Below are positions 39,081 through 41,231 of a DNA stretch of 41,231 bases, in pieces (within the stretch, counting starts at the first letter, position 1; each line of letters opens with the position of its first letter). The position numbers were made by a program, and so were the translations under genes. This DNA is from Clostridia bacterium (GTDB taxonomy: Bacteria; Bacillota; Clostridia; UBA1381; UBA9506). The stretch covers positions 1 through 41,231 of the forward strand of contig JAFQJE010000019.1 of assembly GCA_017415145.1 (NCBI GenBank), read 5' to 3'. The notes beneath the pieces were generated by a model. The model saw only the letters and a program-made list of their open reading frames with translations, did no database searches and was not told the DNA's origin.

Positions 39081-40715
39081 TTATATAAACTGTATTTCTG
39101 AATGTGTTTTTGCCAATTCTTCAAGCTTTTTCAAAGGGTTTTCGGGCTCTTCACCTATTTCTTTCGGGGTTACGCAGGCAACCTCTATATCTTCTCCCGT
39201 AACATTTTTTACAGCAGTTCTTATTAATTCAAGATTTGAAGGCTTTGACACTACGCTTTTAGAAAGGAGTGCGTTGTCCCCGAATACTATACAAAGTTTT
39301 CCTGATATTTCCTTAGCCTGCACCAATGAAAGATGCGGGAAAATGGGCATTCCGCCGTGGGTCTTTATATAATTTATAATTTCGGGCCAGCGGCTTGCTA
39401 CTGTGCCGTCAGATACTGCGAGAACTTCTTTTTTCGGCTCTTCCTTTTTGGGAGGCTCCTCTTTTTCAACTTTTGGAGCAGCCTTTGGCTCCTTTTTAGG
39501 CTTTTCTTTCTTTGGCTCGTCGTCCCAGGGCAAGTCATCAGGCTTTGCTGCTGCCACAAACTCCCCTTTGGAAAGCTTACTTTCCAAAACCGCAATTCTG
39601 TCACGCAGGGCGATTGCTGTGTCTTCCGTATCGGGCTCGCACATTTTAACCAATGCCATCTCGTAAGTGGTGCGACTAAAACTTGACGCCCTGGTAGCAG
39701 CATAGGCTGCTGACATCAAATCAATTGAACGCAGTAGACGTTCTTTTGAAAATTCTATAGAAAGGTCGTCGATTTTCTTAGCGGTTTCTTCTGAAGTATT
39801 CAAGAAAATCTCAGGCTTGTTTGTAATCTTAATCATTAAAATATCACGGAGATATTTTATAAATCTTTCGGCAAATAAAGATAACTCTTTGCCTTTTTCC
39901 ACCACGTCATCAAGCTTTGTTAAAGCGGCTGCAGTATCGCCTTTTGCAATGGCTGAACCCAGCTCGAAAAGTGCGTCGTTATCTGCAATGCCTGTAACGG
40001 AGATTACAGTATCTAAGGTTAATTCCTTATCAATTGCACCAATGCACTTGTCCAAAACCGACAGAGAATCTCGCATGGAGCCGTCGCCTAATTCTGCAAT
40101 TAGTGAAAGTGCTGAGTCCTCGTAAGTGAATCCATCAGCGGTCAGGATTTCGCCCATCCGTCCCGCTATGTCAGAATTGGTAATACGCCTGAAGTCAAAC
40201 TGCTGACAACGTGATAGTACGGTTATGGGCACCTTGTTTAATTCCGTTGTGGCAAGGATAAACATAACATGTGATGGAGGTTCTTCTAAAGTTTTGAGCA
40301 AAGCATTAAACGCCTGCTGGGTAACCATGTGAACCTCGTCTATAATATATACTTTTTTTCGTGCAACAGAAGGCATAAACATTACGTCGTCAATAATTTC
40401 ACGAATGTTTTCCACCTTATTCTTTGATGCACCGTCAAGTTCTATAACATCTAAAATTGATTCGTCCAGTAAACCTCGACAAACCTCACATTCGTTACAG
40501 GGGTTGCCCTCTTTAGGGTTTAGGCAGTTTACTGCACGGGCTAAAATTTTTGCAGTTGAGGTTTTTCCTGTACCTCGTGTTCCGCAAAAAAGATAAGCGT
40601 GTGCACATGATGAGTTCATAACCTGGTTTTTCAGGGTGGTTGTAATATGCTTCTGTCCCACAACGTCGTCAAAAACCTTTGGTCGCCAACGTCTGTATAT
40701 AGCCTGATACGCCAC
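39081..40715 (-). CDS. dnaX: DNA polymerase III subunits gamma and tau
   Basis: A 544-residue clamp-loader ATPase. Walker A is GTRGTGKT (45-52), zinc cysteines C64, C73, C76 and C79 follow, then VYIIDEVHMVTQQAFNALLKTLEEPP and the LSRCQQFDF SRC motif. Residues about 395-435 form a Lys/Pro/Glu-rich linker to the tau C-terminal domain. The start is GTG (40713-40715) with AAGGAGGTG upstream. No canonical -1 slippery heptamer in the right frame was seen in the linker. SRP RNA and its terminator lie just upstream. Confidence 0.96.
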   Translation of the reverse strand: MAYQAIYRRWRPKVFDDVVGQKHITTTLKNQVMNSSCAHAYLFCGTRGTGKTSTAKILARAVNCLNPKEGNPCNECEVCRGLLDESILDVIELDGASKNKVENIREIIDDVMFMPSVARKKVYIIDEVHMVTQQAFNALLKTLEEPPSHVMFILATTELNKVPITVLSRCQQFDFRRITNSDIAGRMGEILTADGFTYEDSALSLIAELGDGSMRDSLSVLDKCIGAIDKELTLDTVISVTGIADNDALFELGSAIAKGDTAAALTKLDDVVEKGKELSLFAERFIKYLRDILMIKITNKPEIFLNTSEETAKKIDDLSIEFSKERLLRSIDLMSAAYAATRASSFSRTTYEMALVKMCEPDTEDTAIALRDRIAVLESKLSKGEFVAAAKPDDLPWDDEPKKEKPKKEPKAAPKVEKEEPPKKEEPKKEVLAVSDGTVASRWPEIINYIKTHGGMPIFPHLSLVQAKEISGKLCIVFGDNALLSKSVVSKPSNLELIRTAVKNVTGEDIEVACVTPKEIGEEPENPLKKLEELAKTHSEIQFI

Positions 40716-40737
40716 GGTTACACCTCCTTAAAAGTTC

Positions 40738-40760
40738 AAAAAAAACCGCCCCTAAGGCGG
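40738..40760 (-). terminator. Terminator between SRP RNA and dnaX
   Basis: CCGCC-TTAGG-GGCGG followed by eight T on the minus strand, ending only about 10 nt before the dnaX ribosome site. dnaX expression must come from read-through or a promoter I do not see. An extra hairpin, ATACTGCA-TTT-TGCGGTAT, precedes it at 40766-40784. Confidence 0.8.
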
Positions 40761-40788
40761 CTACAATACCGCAAAATGCAGTATTTGG

Positions 40789-40924
40789 TTAGATGCGTTC
40801 ACACCGGGAGGAGCCGCATCACACAGGATAACTTGCTTATCGCTGCTTGGTTCCCCACCTGACGAGGTTCACAAGCTCCTGTTGTGCGGATCCCGGCCGA
40901 CAACGCTTTCGCGTAGAACGCTAA
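40789..40924 (-). ncRNA. ffs: Signal recognition particle RNA (4.5S-type)
   Basis: The minus strand contains the SRP helix 8 signature CGTCAGGTGGGGAACCAAGCAGCG, split here as CGTCAGG, TGGGGAA and CCAAGCAGCG, matching the GUCAGG...GGAA...AAGCAGC core. The arms pair through CCGCA/TGCGG, CCGGGA/TCCCGG and the closing GCGTTC (40916-40921) with GAACGC (40795-40800). A small ACGC-GAAA-GCGT hairpin near the 5' end is an added feature. The RNA binds Ffh for protein targeting. Ends are approximate; processing probably trims the transcript. Location upstream of dnaX is the usual Firmicutes one. Confidence 0.93.
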
Positions 40925-40953
40925 TTTAAAAAGGGAATACCCCTCTTTATACT

Positions 40954-40982
40954 ATTTTACCATATTTAATTGATAGTTTCAA
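40954..40982 (-). promoter_or_regulatory. Promoter of the SRP RNA
   Basis: TTGAAA (40977-40982), 17 nt, TAAAAT (40954-40959) on the minus strand. The transcript would begin near 40946 with a leader (AGAGGGG...CCCTTTTT) ahead of the mature RNA. Confidence 0.7.
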
Positions 40983-40994
40983 CTATTTTTTATT

Positions 40995-41231
40995 TTATTT
41001 CTTCGACATAATATACTCGTCGATTGCCGCAGCTGCAGTTTTGCCTGCACCCATAGCAAGGATAACGGTAGCTGCACCTGTTACGGCATCACCGCCGGCA
41101 TAAACCCCCGTACGTGTCGTAAGACCTGTAGCCTCATCCACTATAATTCCGCCCCAGCTCTGAGTGTCTAAACCTTCTGTTGTAGATTTAATAAGGGGGT
41201 TGGGAGATGTACCGATAGACATAATTACGCA
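40995..41231 (-). CDS. Glutamate synthase small-subunit-type FAD/NAD(P) oxidoreductase, C-terminal fragment
   Basis: Only the last 78 codons are in the window; the frame runs off the right edge. The translation has MSIGTSPNPLI, GGIIVDEATG, TGVYAGGDAVTGAATVILAMGAGKTAAAAIDEYI, the second FAD/NAD(P) motif and C-terminus of the GltD family. NADPH-dependent glutamate synthase small subunit, the NfnB subunit and related flavoproteins share this tail, so the precise enzyme is open. The stop is about 13 nt upstream of the SRP promoter. Confidence 0.88.
   Translation of the reverse strand, partial: CVIMSIGTSPNPLIKSTTEGLDTQSWGGIIVDEATGLTTRTGVYAGGDAVTGAATVILAMGAGKTAAAAIDEYIMSKK

Noticed and set aside
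39480-39560. Programmed -1 frameshift in dnaX to make a short gamma subunit
   Set aside because: The A-rich linker has a run of six A, but the frame does not give the A-AAA-AAG heptamer and no clear downstream stem was found.
1-41231. CRISPR arrays, tRNA or rRNA genes, prophage or transposase genes
   Set aside because: No regularly spaced direct repeats, no cloverleaf with TTCRA-type T loop, and no phage or transposase motifs were seen on reading the window.

Overview
The window looks like chromosomal DNA of an AT-rich, Gram-positive, spore-former-type bacterium of the class Clostridia, probably an uncultured gut lineage. The inference rests on gene content (soj/spo0J, RNase Y, RicT/PSP1, a DarA-type c-di-AMP receptor, SleB hydrolase with copper-amine-oxidase-like domains, a UgtP-like glycosyltransferase, SRP RNA next to dnaX), on strong GGAGG ribosome sites, and on sigma-A promoters with 17-nt spacers. 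No tRNA, rRNA, CRISPR array or transposase was found.

Layout. 1-4012: start of rpoB (minus), a SleB-type cell-wall hydrolase (plus), a 330-bp inverted-repeat element and an EF-G-like GTPase. 4232-9400: minus-strand chromosome-maintenance block with spo0J, soj, a near-perfect parS, greA, an AT-rich unknown gene, RNase M5 (broken by an in-frame TAA) and dnaN, then an intergenic region with DnaA-box-like sites. 9401-15501: HAD phosphatase, second copy of the repeat element, an unassigned small RNA with its own promoter and terminator, rny, cca, a 340-bp multi-hairpin intergenic region, and recA with an SOS box. 15577-19723: six-gene minus-strand operon folT-nifS-ymdB-fau-unknown-pncC behind a tetrahydrofolate riboswitch. 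19838-21541: membrane glycosyltransferase and third repeat copy. 21631-28190: a ROK regulator facing a four-gene sugar-type operon (deacetylase-fold protein, LamG-like protein, DegT aminotransferase, Gfo/Idh/MocA oxidoreductase), with a split ThrE-like exporter behind the regulator. 28187-30739: galE and a WG-repeat secreted protein. 30887-34750: tsaC, rimI, tsaD, mltG and a small structured element. 34856-40982: minus-strand replication/signalling operon of SRP RNA, dnaX, a small unlisted gene, ybaB, ugtP-like, darA, holB, ricT and a small unknown gene. The window ends inside a glutamate-synthase-type flavoprotein.

How the genes work together. Several units are textbook Firmicutes housekeeping operons. 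The riboswitch-led operon joins folate uptake (folT) with folate recycling (fau), so a folate sensor may also set levels of nifS, ymdB and pncC. The ROK locus has an 11-bp palindrome overlapping the -10 of the divergent operon, a likely regulatory switch for an unassigned sugar or amino-sugar pathway.

The features that best merit further study are the three-copy inverted-repeat element with 14-15 bp ends, the free-standing 163-nt RNA at 10460, the compact pseudoknotted element after mltG, the small gene between dnaX and ybaB, the interrupted rnmV, and the ROK operon. All family calls come from reading the sequence; no database search was run.
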